Source of the DNA: CAZAYY01 sp964489525
GTDB lineage: Bacteria > Chloroflexota > Anaerolineae > Anaerolineales > JABWBV01
Reading direction: 5' to 3'
Assembly (NCBI GenBank): GCA_964489525.1
Contig: CAZAYY010000010.1
Location: 62,001 to 126,000 of the forward strand
DNA: 64,000 nt
In this document: piece by piece, positions 7,241-14,314 of the stretch
How the letters are laid out: the number at the start of each line of letters is the position of its first letter
How positions within the stretch are numbered: the stretch's first letter is position 1
Position numbers and translations under genes: made by a program
The notes under the pieces: generated by a model
Databases searched by the model: none
Seen by the model: the letters and a program-made list of their open reading frames with translations, nothing else
Told to the model about the DNA's origin: nothing

Positions 7241-7495
7241 ATGAACGCACTATTTTCTGACACCGCCCCCGAAGCCGAAGCCGTGCTGATCCGCCTGCTG
7301 CGCCAGGCGCCATCCTGGCGTAAGCTGGAGATGGTAGATCAGTTAAACCAGTCGGTAAAACTTTTAGCCTTGACCGGTTTACACCAGCGTTTTCCGTTAG
7401 AAGATGATGAACGCATTCGCAGGCGATTGGCCGACCTGTTGTTGGGGGAAGAAATGGCGTTGAAAGTATATGGCCCACTTCCTCAGGAAGCATGA
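7241..7495 (+). CDS. small protein of nucleotidyltransferase module, copy 2
   Basis: This 84-residue protein is a close paralogue of the one at 3426. The first 50 residues are nearly the same, and the region around residues 46-60 differs. It ends with the stop codon overlapping the start of the nucleotidyltransferase gene (ATGA), so the two are translationally coupled. No enzymatic motif is visible. A regulatory or antitoxin-like role is inferred only from its partner. The ATG at 7241 directly follows the promoter; the in-frame codon at 7205 lies in the -35 box and is rejected. Confidence 0.75.
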   Translation: MNALFSDTAPEAEAVLIRLLRQAPSWRKLEMVDQLNQSVKLLALTGLHQRFPLEDDERIRRRLADLLLGEEMALKVYGPLPQEA

Positions 7496-8073
7496 GCATG
7501 TTACCAGAATCAGTCAGCGTATTAATGTCGGTAGTGATGGTTTTCGAGCGGTTGGGCATTCCTTACCTGGTTGGCGGCTCCATGGCTTCCGCTCTTTACG
7601 GTGTTGCGCGCTCGACCCTGGATGCGGATATTGTTGCTGATATGCGGCAGAATCAGGTAAGCGCCCTGGTCGCCGCGCTTGGCGATGACTTCTATGCGGA
7701 TGATCAAATGATCCGCGGGGCGATTGAACATCGCGGTAGATTCAATTCGATCCACCTCACAACGATGTTTAAGGTGGATGTCTTTATTCGCAAAGAACGC
7801 CCTTTTGACCAGATACAATTCGAACGACGGGTTGAGCAGATTTTCGCCGCCAACCCTGTACAAAAAGCCTTTATGACCACCGCCGAGGACATCATCCTCG
7901 CCAAGCTTGAGTGGTATCATCTGGGTAACGAAATTTCCGACCGGCAGTGGCGGGATATTCTGGGGGTTCTGAAAGTACAGGCCGGGCGGCTGGATTATGA
8001 TTATTTGCAGCAATGGGCCGCCGAACTGAATGTCGCAGACCTGCTTCAGCGTGCCCTGAAAGAAAGCGAATAA
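7492..8073 (+). CDS. nucleotidyltransferase-fold protein, copy 2
   Basis: A protein of 193 residues with GGSMASALYGVARSTLDADIV, the nucleotidyltransferase GS...DxD motif, and FKVDVFIRKERPFD downstream, which may supply the third carboxylate. It overlaps the upstream small gene by 4 bases; the homologous start to copy 1 would be the second ATG at 7498. About 70% of residues in the first 130 match copy 1, and nearly all afterwards. The gene is read against the cassette genes and sits between the first cassette and attI. Toxin, RNA-modifying or regulatory activity are all possible. Confidence 0.75.
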   Translation: MSMLPESVSVLMSVVMVFERLGIPYLVGGSMASALYGVARSTLDADIVADMRQNQVSALVAALGDDFYADDQMIRGAIEHRGRFNSIHLTTMFKVDVFIRKERPFDQIQFERRVEQIFAANPVQKAFMTTAEDIILAKLEWYHLGNEISDRQWRDILGVLKVQAGRLDYDYLQQWAAELNVADLLQRALKESE

Positions 8074-8085
8074 ACGATAGCATAA

Positions 8086-8492
8086 ACCTCTTCACCCACG
8101 CCAAGCACTGTACTCAGCGCCAACGACACGCATGAAATCCGAAGCGCCGCTCGCCGCACGCATGCGCCAGCGCACCCTGGATGAGTATATCGGCCAAGCG
8201 CAACGCAGTTGCACCGAGCACCATCCTCGGCCCCGGAAAGCTGCTGCGCCGGGCCATCGAGGCGGACCGGCTGTTTTCGTCCATCATCCTGTGGGGGCCG
8301 CCGGGCACGGGCAAAACCACCCAGGCCATGTGCATTGCCAACCAGACCCAATCGCATTTTGAAACCCTCTCGGCTGTACTGGATGGCAAAGCCCGGCTGG
8401 TGGAAGTGGTTGAAAAAGCCCTGGAGCGCCGCAAGCTGTACCGCAAACGAACCATCCTTTTCGTGAAGGACATGGTAGAAACACTTAATTGG
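8086..8492 (+). pseudogene. 5' fragment of rarA, copy 2
   Basis: The segment matches the start of rarA from its fourth base (ACCTCTTCACCCACGCC) to the region just before Walker B, keeping GPPGTGKTTQAM. The start codon is ATA, a small insertion (GCGCAACGCAGTTGCACC) disturbs the frame near residue 33, and the final codons are replaced by an unrelated tail. It ends exactly against the GCCTAAC box of attI. Both fragments share this same end, so they descend from one truncation event. Confidence 0.85.
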
Positions 8493-8560
8493 GCCTAACT
8501 ACTAATTATACTGCTAATATGCAGTATAGCATGCGGTTTGATATAATATACTGCATATGT
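8493..8560 (-). other. candidate attI recombination site with palindromic boxes
   Basis: GCCTAAC (8493-8499; GTTAGGC on the minus strand) is a perfect simple site at the expected position beside the integrase start. Next to it lie three TATACTGC-type boxes: TATACTGC (8507-8514), its inverse GCAGTATA (8521-8528) and TATACTGCATAT (8547-8558). The 12-base arms ATATGCAGTATA (8517-8528) and TATACTGCATAT are perfect inverted repeats. These could be integrase-binding direct repeats, a repressor operator, or both. The intI promoter must lie in the same 140 bases. Confidence 0.65.
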
Positions 8561-8636
8561 CCTAAAAAGTCTTTTCTGCACGGATACAATACCAATGCCA
8601 TAATTCTAGCATGGATCTTAAAAAACGGAGTCTTCT

Positions 8637-9629
8637 TTGACCGAACCCATTCCCCAAAAACCCAAAAAACTGCTCGACCAACTGCGCGACGCCATCCGCA
8701 TCAAGCACTATTCTTATTCCACCGAGAAAACGTATGTCCATTGGGCAAAGCGTTACATTCTCTTTCATAAAGCGAAACAAGGTTTCGCCCGTCACCCAGC
8801 AGAAATGGGCGCGCCGGAGATTGAAGCCTTTCTTTCACACCTGGCCCAAGAAGCTAATGTCTCAGCGTCCACCCAAAACCAGGCTTTCAATGCCCTGCTT
8901 TTTCTCTATCGGAATGTGCTGCAGATTGAATTGGATGCCCCGATCCATGCTTTGCGCGCCAAACGCGGCCAACACTTACCAACGGTGCTCTCCAGGCATG
9001 AAGTGATTCAGGTGCTGGACGGGATGCAGGGGCTGCACCAGCTCATGGCTCGCCTGCTGTACGGCTGCGGCCTGCGCTTGATGGAATGCCTGCGCCTGCG
9101 CGTCAAAGACATTGACTTTGAGCAGTCCCAAATTGTCGTGCGCGAGGGCAAGGGCGAAAAAGACCGCCTGACCATGCTGCCCACCAGCCTGGTGGAACCG
9201 TTAAAAGCTCAGATTGCATTTGTGCACAAACAGCACGCCAGTGATCTGTCCAATGGCTTTGGCTCGGTGGAGCTTCCATTTGCCCTGGCGCGCAAATATC
9301 CCAACGCCGACAAAGAATTCGCCTGGCAGTATGTTTTTCCCTCCGACCGGCTCTCAACCGACCCGCGCAGTGGGATTACCCGCCGCCATCATCTGGATCC
9401 CAGCGGGTTGCAGCGCGCGGTGAAGGCAGCAGCGAAACTATCGAAAATCAATAAGCCAGTCAGCCCGCACACCTTCCGTCATTGCTTTGCCACCCACCTG
9501 CTGGAGGCTGGGTACGATATCCGCACCGTGCAGGAACTGCTCGGACACAAGGATGTCAAAACCACGATGATCTACACCCACGTGCTCAACCGCGGTCCGA
9601 AGGCGGTGCGCAGCCCATTGGATGAATAG
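8637..9629 (+). CDS. intI: integron integrase (tyrosine recombinase, IntI family)
   Basis: The 330-residue protein has an N-terminal SAM-like DNA-binding domain (about 10-100) and a catalytic tyrosine recombinase domain with R147 (GLRLME), H278 and R281 (SPHTFRH), H304 (LLGH) and the nucleophile Y313 (MIYTH). Between residues 212 and 262 it has the extra segment found only in integron integrases (KYPNADKEFAWQYVFPS, TDPRSG, RRHHL). This segment binds the extrahelical bases of folded attC sites. It catalyses cassette insertion at attI and excision between attC sites. The start is TTG (8637), with GGAG 6 bases upstream. It is transcribed divergently from the cassettes, the classical layout. All catalytic residues are present, so it may be active. 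Confidence 0.95.
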   Translation: MTEPIPQKPKKLLDQLRDAIRIKHYSYSTEKTYVHWAKRYILFHKAKQGFARHPAEMGAPEIEAFLSHLAQEANVSASTQNQAFNALLFLYRNVLQIELDAPIHALRAKRGQHLPTVLSRHEVIQVLDGMQGLHQLMARLLYGCGLRLMECLRLRVKDIDFEQSQIVVREGKGEKDRLTMLPTSLVEPLKAQIAFVHKQHASDLSNGFGSVELPFALARKYPNADKEFAWQYVFPSDRLSTDPRSGITRRHHLDPSGLQRAVKAAAKLSKINKPVSPHTFRHCFATHLLEAGYDIRTVQELLGHKDVKTTMIYTHVLNRGPKAVRSPLDE

Positions 9630-9636
9630 GTGTACC

Positions 9637-9665
9637 TTGCCCCTGCCCCTGCCCGGCGTTATAAT
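9637..9665 (+). promoter_or_regulatory. third copy of the TTGCCC-TATAAT promoter
   Basis: TTGCCC (9637-9642) and TATAAT (9660-9665) are again separated by 17 bases and lie 8 bases after the intI stop codon. Predicted transcription starts at the ATG of a 13-codon leader (9673). Confidence 0.8.
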
Positions 9666-9672
9666 CTTTGCC

Positions 9673-9714
9673 ATGAACATCCTGTTTCCCAATCTCCGCC
9701 CCAGCAGGAAATGA
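9673..9714 (+). CDS. 13-codon leader peptide, remnant of the small module gene
   Basis: The reading frame MNILFPNLRPSRK starts 7 bases after the -10 box and stops one base before the ATG of the next gene. Its first residues mirror the start of the small module protein (MNALFSD) at 7241, so it looks like a leftover of that gene. With GGAAATGAAATG spanning its end, it probably couples leaderless initiation to translation of the AlbA_2 regulator. Confidence 0.45.
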   Translation: MNILFPNLRPSRK

Positions 9715-9715
9715 A

Positions 9716-11098
9716 ATGCCCGGTGAACTAGATTCCTGGCTGCAAGTTGGCGAAGGCGAACAACTGGAGTTCAAGCTCCAGTGGGCTGATTCGGCTTTGG
9801 AAACGCTGGCCGCATTCGCCAACACGCGTGGCGGAACGTTATTGGTCGGCGTTTCGGATGCTGGCCAAATCAGCGGCTGGAATGGGAATGATAAAGAGCA
9901 GCGAGCGATTGTGGATCAAATCGCGGACGGACTGCGCCTGGAACCCCTGGTGAGAATTATTTCGGATGAACGCGGTCGGGTACTGTGCATTTCGGTCGCT
10001 GCCGCCGGTTTACCGATTTCGCTGCGTGGACGCTATTTCCAACGCCTGGGCAACACCACCCGCCAACTTTCTCCCGAAACGTTAGGCCGCCTGTTTATCG
10101 AAAAATCTGGCGCTTCCTGGGACAAACAACCCACCGCCGCCGGCCTGGACGAGATTGACCCGGCTGCCGTGCAGCGTTTCTTGCGCCTGGCGCATGACCG
10201 GCTGCCTGAAGCCAGCGAGACTGAACCGGTGGAGAGTGTCTTACGCAAGTTGGATTTATTAACCGATGATCAACTGCGGCGCGGGGCCTTACTGTTATTT
10301 GGCCGGCGGCCACAAAGCGATTTGCACATGGCATATGTGCGTATGGGGCGTTTCAAGACTGATACCATCATCGTGGATGATAAATTCATCGAGGGCAACC
10401 TTTTCCAGCAGCTTGACCAGGTGATGCAGTATTTCCGCCAATATTTGCAGGTGCGTTTGGAGATCAATTCACGCATCAGCGAGGGCAAAAGCATGTTGGA
10501 GGCTATCCAGCGCCAGGATATTTGGGATTATCCATTGGACGCGCTGCGCGAAGCGGTCATCAATGCCCTGATTCATCGCGATTATTTTGACTCTACCGGG
10601 CATACCAGCATTCGGGTGTATGACGACCGAGTCTATATATGGAACCCGGGCGAACTACAGCCAGGTATGACCGTAGATGACCTGCTGCGCCGCCCCCATG
10701 ACTCACGTCCGCGCAATCCGTTACTGGCGCGGGTTTTCTACTATGCCGGCTGGATCGAACATTGGGGCAGCGGCGTCACTCGCATCCTGGACTTGTGCCA
10801 GGCGCAGGGATTGCCGGCGCCGCAGTTTCGTTCTGCCAGTGGGCGCTTTGAAGTCGCTTTCACCAAAAGCCTGTACACTGTAAACAGGATGCTTCCAGAT
10901 GGATTGAGTGAGCGCCAGACCAAGACGCTCCAATGGGTCTTAGAGCACAGTCGGATCAGTAATTCAGAGTATCGAAGCCTTTTCCAGGTGTCAGCGCGTA
11001 CAGCCAGCCGGGAATTGGCAGCGTTGGTACAACAAGGCATTTTGGAACAGATAGGGCGCAGCGGCCCCTTTGTATACTACCAATTAAAGACATCATAA
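9716..11098 (+). CDS. AlbA_2/Schlafen-domain ATP-binding transcriptional regulator
   Basis: The 460-residue product belongs to the COG2865-type family. Residues about 15-60 (EFKLQWADSALETLAAFANTRGGTLLVGV) are an AlbA_2 (Schlafen-like nucleic-acid-binding) domain. Residues about 285-375 (LREAVINALIHRDYF, WGSGVTRI) are the HATPase_c_4 ATP-binding region. Residues about 395-455 form a winged helix (SERQTKTLQWVLEHSRISNSEY). Such proteins are annotated as putative regulators, and several occur beside mobile or defence genes. It begins one base after a 13-codon leader. It stands between intI and rarA, the place occupied in the two duplicated modules by the nucleotidyltransferase pair. Confidence 0.85.
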   Translation: MPGELDSWLQVGEGEQLEFKLQWADSALETLAAFANTRGGTLLVGVSDAGQISGWNGNDKEQRAIVDQIADGLRLEPLVRIISDERGRVLCISVAAAGLPISLRGRYFQRLGNTTRQLSPETLGRLFIEKSGASWDKQPTAAGLDEIDPAAVQRFLRLAHDRLPEASETEPVESVLRKLDLLTDDQLRRGALLLFGRRPQSDLHMAYVRMGRFKTDTIIVDDKFIEGNLFQQLDQVMQYFRQYLQVRLEINSRISEGKSMLEAIQRQDIWDYPLDALREAVINALIHRDYFDSTGHTSIRVYDDRVYIWNPGELQPGMTVDDLLRRPHDSRPRNPLLARVFYYAGWIEHWGSGVTRILDLCQAQGLPAPQFRSASGRFEVAFTKSLYTVNRMLPDGLSERQTKTLQWVLEHSRISNSEYRSLFQVSARTASRELAALVQQGILEQIGRSGPFVYYQLKTS

Positions 11099-11161
11099 TC
11101 ACGCCAATCACGCCAAGATTGCGCCATCAATGCGCCAAATGCGCCACAAACGCGCCAAACA
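11099..11161. repeat. cluster of short CGCCA repeats upstream of rarA
   Basis: Six CGCCA units occur in about 60 bases (ACGCCAATCACGCCAAG, then several TGCGCCA and one CGCGCCA unit). The spacing is irregular, near 9-14 bases. It might be a protein-binding array or slippage product; no function can be assigned. Confidence 0.45.
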
Positions 11162-11211
11162 TAGTCAAGATGAAACATTAAGTGACATGATATGAAACGG
11201 TAACTGACACC

Positions 11212-12624
11212 ATGGACCTCTTCACCCACGCCATGAACGACCGCATGAAAAGCGAAGCCCCGCTCGCCGCCCGGATGCGCCCGCGCAACCTGGACGAGTA
11301 TATCGGGCAGGAACACATCCTCGGCCCCGGAAAGCTGCTGCGCCGGGCGATTGAGGCCGACCGGCTGTTTTCGTCCATCATCCTGTGGGGGCCGCCGGGG
11401 ACGGGCAAAACCACCCTGGCCATGTGCATTGCCAACCAGACCCAATCGCATTTTGAAACCCTCTCGGCTGTACTGGATGGCAAAGCCCGGCTGGTGGAAG
11501 TGGTTGAAAACGCCCTGGAGCGCCGCAAGCTGTACCGCAGGCGCACGGTGCTGTTCGTGGACGAAGTTCACCGCTGGAACAAGGCCCAGCAAGATGCCCT
11601 GCTGCCGCATGTGGAAAACGGAACCATTACCCTGATTGGCGCCACCACTGAAAACCCGTATTTCGAGGTGATTGGGGCGCTGGTTTCCCGCTCGCGGGTT
11701 TTCCAACTGCGCCCGTTGGAAAACGAGCATGTGCGCCTGCTGCTGGAACGTGCCCTGCACGACCCGGAACGGGGTTATGGCAAATTGAAGGTGCAGGTCG
11801 CGGAAGATGCCTTTGCACACCTGATTAACGTGGCCGGGGGAGACGCTCGCAATGCCCTCAACGCCCTCGAACTGGCGGTGGAATCCACCCCGGCGGGGGA
11901 GGATGGCATCATTCAGGTGACGCTGGACGTGGCCCAAGAATCCATCCAGCGCCGGGCGGTGCTGTACGACAAGGACGGCGACGCCCACTACGATACGATT
12001 TCGGCGTTCATCAAATCCGTGCGCGGCTCGGACCCCGATGCGGCCCTCTACTGGCTGGCCAAGATGCTCTACGCCGGGGAAGACCCGCGCTTTATTTTGC
12101 GCCGGCTGATTATCCTGGCGGGGGAAGATATTGGCATGGCCGACCCGCAGGGCATGGTGGTGGCCAGTGCGGCTGCCCAGGCGTTTGACTACATCGGGCT
12201 GCCCGAGGGCATTTACCCGATTGTCCATGCCGTGCTCTACCTGTCCACGGCGCCCAAGTCCAACTCGGCCACCCACTATTTCAAAGCGTTTGAGCTGATT
12301 GAACAGCAGGGTAAAACCGATGTCCCGCTGCACCTGCGCGACAGCACCCGCGACGCCAAAGCCCTGGGGCACGGTAAAGATTACCAGTACCCCCACGAAG
12401 ACCCGGCGCATTTTTTGCCACAGCAGTACCTGCCCCGCGAGGTGTTGGGCACTTATTTCTACCGGCCTTCCAGCCAGGGCTACGAGGCAGAAATTGCCGA
12501 CCGCCTGGAGCGCTGGCGCGCCGCCCAGCAGGCCGCCCTGGGGATTGAAGAAACCCAAACCCTGCCAGAACTTAGCGAAAAGAAAATCATCGAAATCAAG
12601 GGCAAACACAAGCTCAGTAAATGA
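11212..12624 (+). CDS. rarA: replication-associated recombination protein RarA (MgsA/WRNIP1 family AAA+ ATPase)
   Basis: The 470-residue protein starts MDLF and has the N-terminal RMRPRNLDEYIGQEH block typical of RarA. Walker A is GPPGTGKTT (60-68) and Walker B is VLFVDEVHR (113-121). A sensor-1 region follows (IGATTENPYF), then the C-terminal MgsA tetramerisation part (GEDIGMADPQGMVVA). RarA acts at stalled replication forks as a clamp-loader-like tetramer. This is the intact source gene of the two truncated copies at 4271 and 8086. It lies 113 bases after the AlbA_2 gene and may share its promoter. Confidence 0.95.
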   Translation: MDLFTHAMNDRMKSEAPLAARMRPRNLDEYIGQEHILGPGKLLRRAIEADRLFSSIILWGPPGTGKTTLAMCIANQTQSHFETLSAVLDGKARLVEVVENALERRKLYRRRTVLFVDEVHRWNKAQQDALLPHVENGTITLIGATTENPYFEVIGALVSRSRVFQLRPLENEHVRLLLERALHDPERGYGKLKVQVAEDAFAHLINVAGGDARNALNALELAVESTPAGEDGIIQVTLDVAQESIQRRAVLYDKDGDAHYDTISAFIKSVRGSDPDAALYWLAKMLYAGEDPRFILRRLIILAGEDIGMADPQGMVVASAAAQAFDYIGLPEGIYPIVHAVLYLSTAPKSNSATHYFKAFELIEQQGKTDVPLHLRDSTRDAKALGHGKDYQYPHEDPAHFLPQQYLPREVLGTYFYRPSSQGYEAEIADRLERWRAAQQAALGIEETQTLPELSEKKIIEIKGKHKLSK

Positions 12625-12669
12625 TATGATATGCGGGCAATCCAGAAACCCATGCCCCAGGAGTTCGCG

Positions 12670-13281
12670 ATGCCCACCATCTTACTGATCCGCCACGGAG
12701 AAAACGAATACACCCGCACAGGCAAGTTAGCAGGCCGCCTGCCCGGTGTACACTTAAACGAAACTGGCCGCCAGCAGGCTGAAAAATTGGCCAGGGTGTT
12801 GGCCAATGCCCCGGTCAAAGCCATCTATGCCAGCCCGTTGGAACGCACCCAGGAAACCGCTGCGCCCCTGGCTCAGGCGCTGGGGCTGGATGTAACCATC
12901 CGCCCTGGCTTAATCGAAACCGGCATTGGCGATTGGGAAGGCCAAACCCTCAAAGCACTGCGCAAGTTGAAAGAATGGAAGGTCGTCCAGGCCAACCCGG
13001 CCCGCTTCCGCTTTCCCAATGGCGAATCGTTTTGGGAATGCCAGCAGCGCATCGTGGCGGAGATTGAAGCGATTGCCGCCCAACACGAACCCAAAGATCT
13101 GCTGGTGTGCGTCAGCCATTCCGACCCCATCAAACTTGCCGTTGCCCACTACCAGGGCCTGGCGCTGGATTTATTCCAACGCATCATGATTTCCACGGCC
13201 TCGATTACCACGCTGTATATAGGGGAACACGGTGCCGCTGTGGTCAACCTGAACGTTCCGGCGGTTTTGGAGTTTCGTTAA
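12670..13281 (+). CDS. histidine phosphatase family protein (MSMEG_4193-type putative phosphomutase)
   Basis: The 203-residue product has the phosphoacceptor motif LIRHGENE (His 8) at its N-terminus, a second active-site segment ASPLERTQETA, the acidic ETGIGDWEG block, and SHSDPIK with the second catalytic His. The start at 12670 has AGGAG 6 bases upstream; the in-frame ATG at 12631 lacks a site. Together with the DUF3090 and SCO1664-family genes downstream it forms a triad known from actinobacteria (TIGR03848/03847/03843), where the three are co-inherited and of unknown function. A strong terminator follows, so the triad is split into two transcription units here. Confidence 0.85.
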   Translation: MPTILLIRHGENEYTRTGKLAGRLPGVHLNETGRQQAEKLARVLANAPVKAIYASPLERTQETAAPLAQALGLDVTIRPGLIETGIGDWEGQTLKALRKLKEWKVVQANPARFRFPNGESFWECQQRIVAEIEAIAAQHEPKDLLVCVSHSDPIKLAVAHYQGLALDLFQRIMISTASITTLYIGEHGAAVVNLNVPAVLEFR

Positions 13282-13746
13282 GTTTCCCACCACTGGCAAA
13301 AGGTCCCTCCAGCTGCGCCGTTCGAGACGACATATCAAAAGTGCCGTCGGCTGCCATTCTGAACTTTTTCCGTTTGTTCTCCCCAAAAGGGAGCACGCAA
13401 ATGTTGTTATTGCATCCATTCCCCATCCCCCTGTCCCCCTTCCCGGCGGGAAGGGGGAATTCTTAGGGATTGGCCACCTGGCGGGTATTGCCCGCCAGGT
13501 GGCCAATCCCTTTTTTACTCCCCGCCCCAAAGCCTGGGGGGTGGTTGGGGGTGGGGTTGGAAAGTGAGAACCGCAAATTCTAACAACATTTGCGGCCACC
13601 TCCCCAAAACCACAGGCGGTAACCGGGGGTTGATTCTGGTATACTTCCCATACAAAAGCATCCCTGCGCCTCCTACCGGAGGGCCAGGCCATGCGGTAGG
13701 ATGATATTTGGAAAATTCTTTGATTTGAGGCTGGTACATTTTTCCT
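13282..13746. other. intergenic stretch with terminator and a palindromic repeat
   Basis: The 465 bases contain no gene. They hold the strong terminator at 13466-13516, a G-rich tract (GGGGTGGTTGGGGGTGGGG around 13538) and a palindromic repeat at about 13668-13703 (CCTACCGGAGG ... CATGCGGTAGG) related to the elements at 47200 and 47440. A possible -10 box (TACATT) lies close before the DUF3090 start, which would again give a very short leader. Confidence 0.6.
13466..13516 (+). terminator. rho-independent terminator after the histidine phosphatase gene
   Basis: A perfect 20-base stem (13466-13485 with 13491-13510, GGGATTGGCC arms) closes a TATTG loop and is followed by six T residues (13511-13516). 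It is the strongest intrinsic terminator in the window. Confidence 0.92.
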
Positions 13747-14304
13747 ATGGCACAAGAAATTGAACTGAACCCCGTAACCCATATCACCGTAGACGCAATC
13801 GGGCAGCCCGGTAAGCGCGTTTTTTACATCCAGGGGCAAAAAGATGCCCGCACCATCACCCTGATTATGGAAAAGTTCCAGGTGCAGTCCCTGGCAGTGC
13901 ATGTGGAACAGTTTATGGCCGAACTGCAGCAGAAATTCCCTCACCTGGCAGAAGCCTCATCCGAATACAACGAAGTCAACATGCGCATCCAACCCCCTGT
14001 AGACCCGCTGTTTCGGGTCAGCGAAATGTCGCTGGCTTATGACAACAGCCTGGACATGGTGGTGATTGCTGCCAACGAAATGATGCCTGAAACCGGGGAA
14101 GAAGAAACCACAGAAAAAAGCGCAGAAGAAGACGCTGAAGGCCGGATCGTACGGTTTTGGTGTTCTCGCTCCCAATGCAGGGCGATGGCCCATTGGGGCA
14201 TGGAAGTGGTAGGGCGCGGCCGGCCTTTGTGCACCCAGTGCGGCGCACCCATTGACCCTGAAGAAGGCCATTTTTGCCCCAAGAAAAACGGGCATCGCAA
14301 ATAG
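13747..14304 (+). CDS. DUF3090 family protein
   Basis: The 185-residue protein matches the DUF3090 family (TIGR03847), second member of the phosphomutase/DUF3090/SCO1664 triad. It has the typical FYIQGQKDARTITLIMEKFQVQSLA region and, at the C-terminus, two Cys pairs: WCSRSQC, then CTQCGAPIDPEEGHFC. These look like a zinc-ribbon and suit a structural metal site. An acidic linker (EETTEKSAEEDAE) separates the two parts. The function is unknown; the family is confined mainly to actinobacteria and Chloroflexota. The next gene starts 10 bases downstream with its own ribosome site. Confidence 0.88.
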   Translation: MAQEIELNPVTHITVDAIGQPGKRVFYIQGQKDARTITLIMEKFQVQSLAVHVEQFMAELQQKFPHLAEASSEYNEVNMRIQPPVDPLFRVSEMSLAYDNSLDMVVIAANEMMPETGEEETTEKSAEEDAEGRIVRFWCSRSQCRAMAHWGMEVVGRGRPLCTQCGAPIDPEEGHFCPKKNGHRK

Positions 14305-14314
14305 CGGAGGTTGT

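Noticed and set aside
1..9629. Insertion sequence, prophage or CRISPR explanation for the left accessory region
   Set aside because: No transposase, terminal inverted repeats, phage structural genes, cas genes or regularly spaced repeats are visible; all boundaries follow integron boxes.
11077..12609. 510-codon frame antisense to rarA
   Set aside because: It mirrors the codon pattern of a well-conserved gene on the other strand; no family motif and no start signal.
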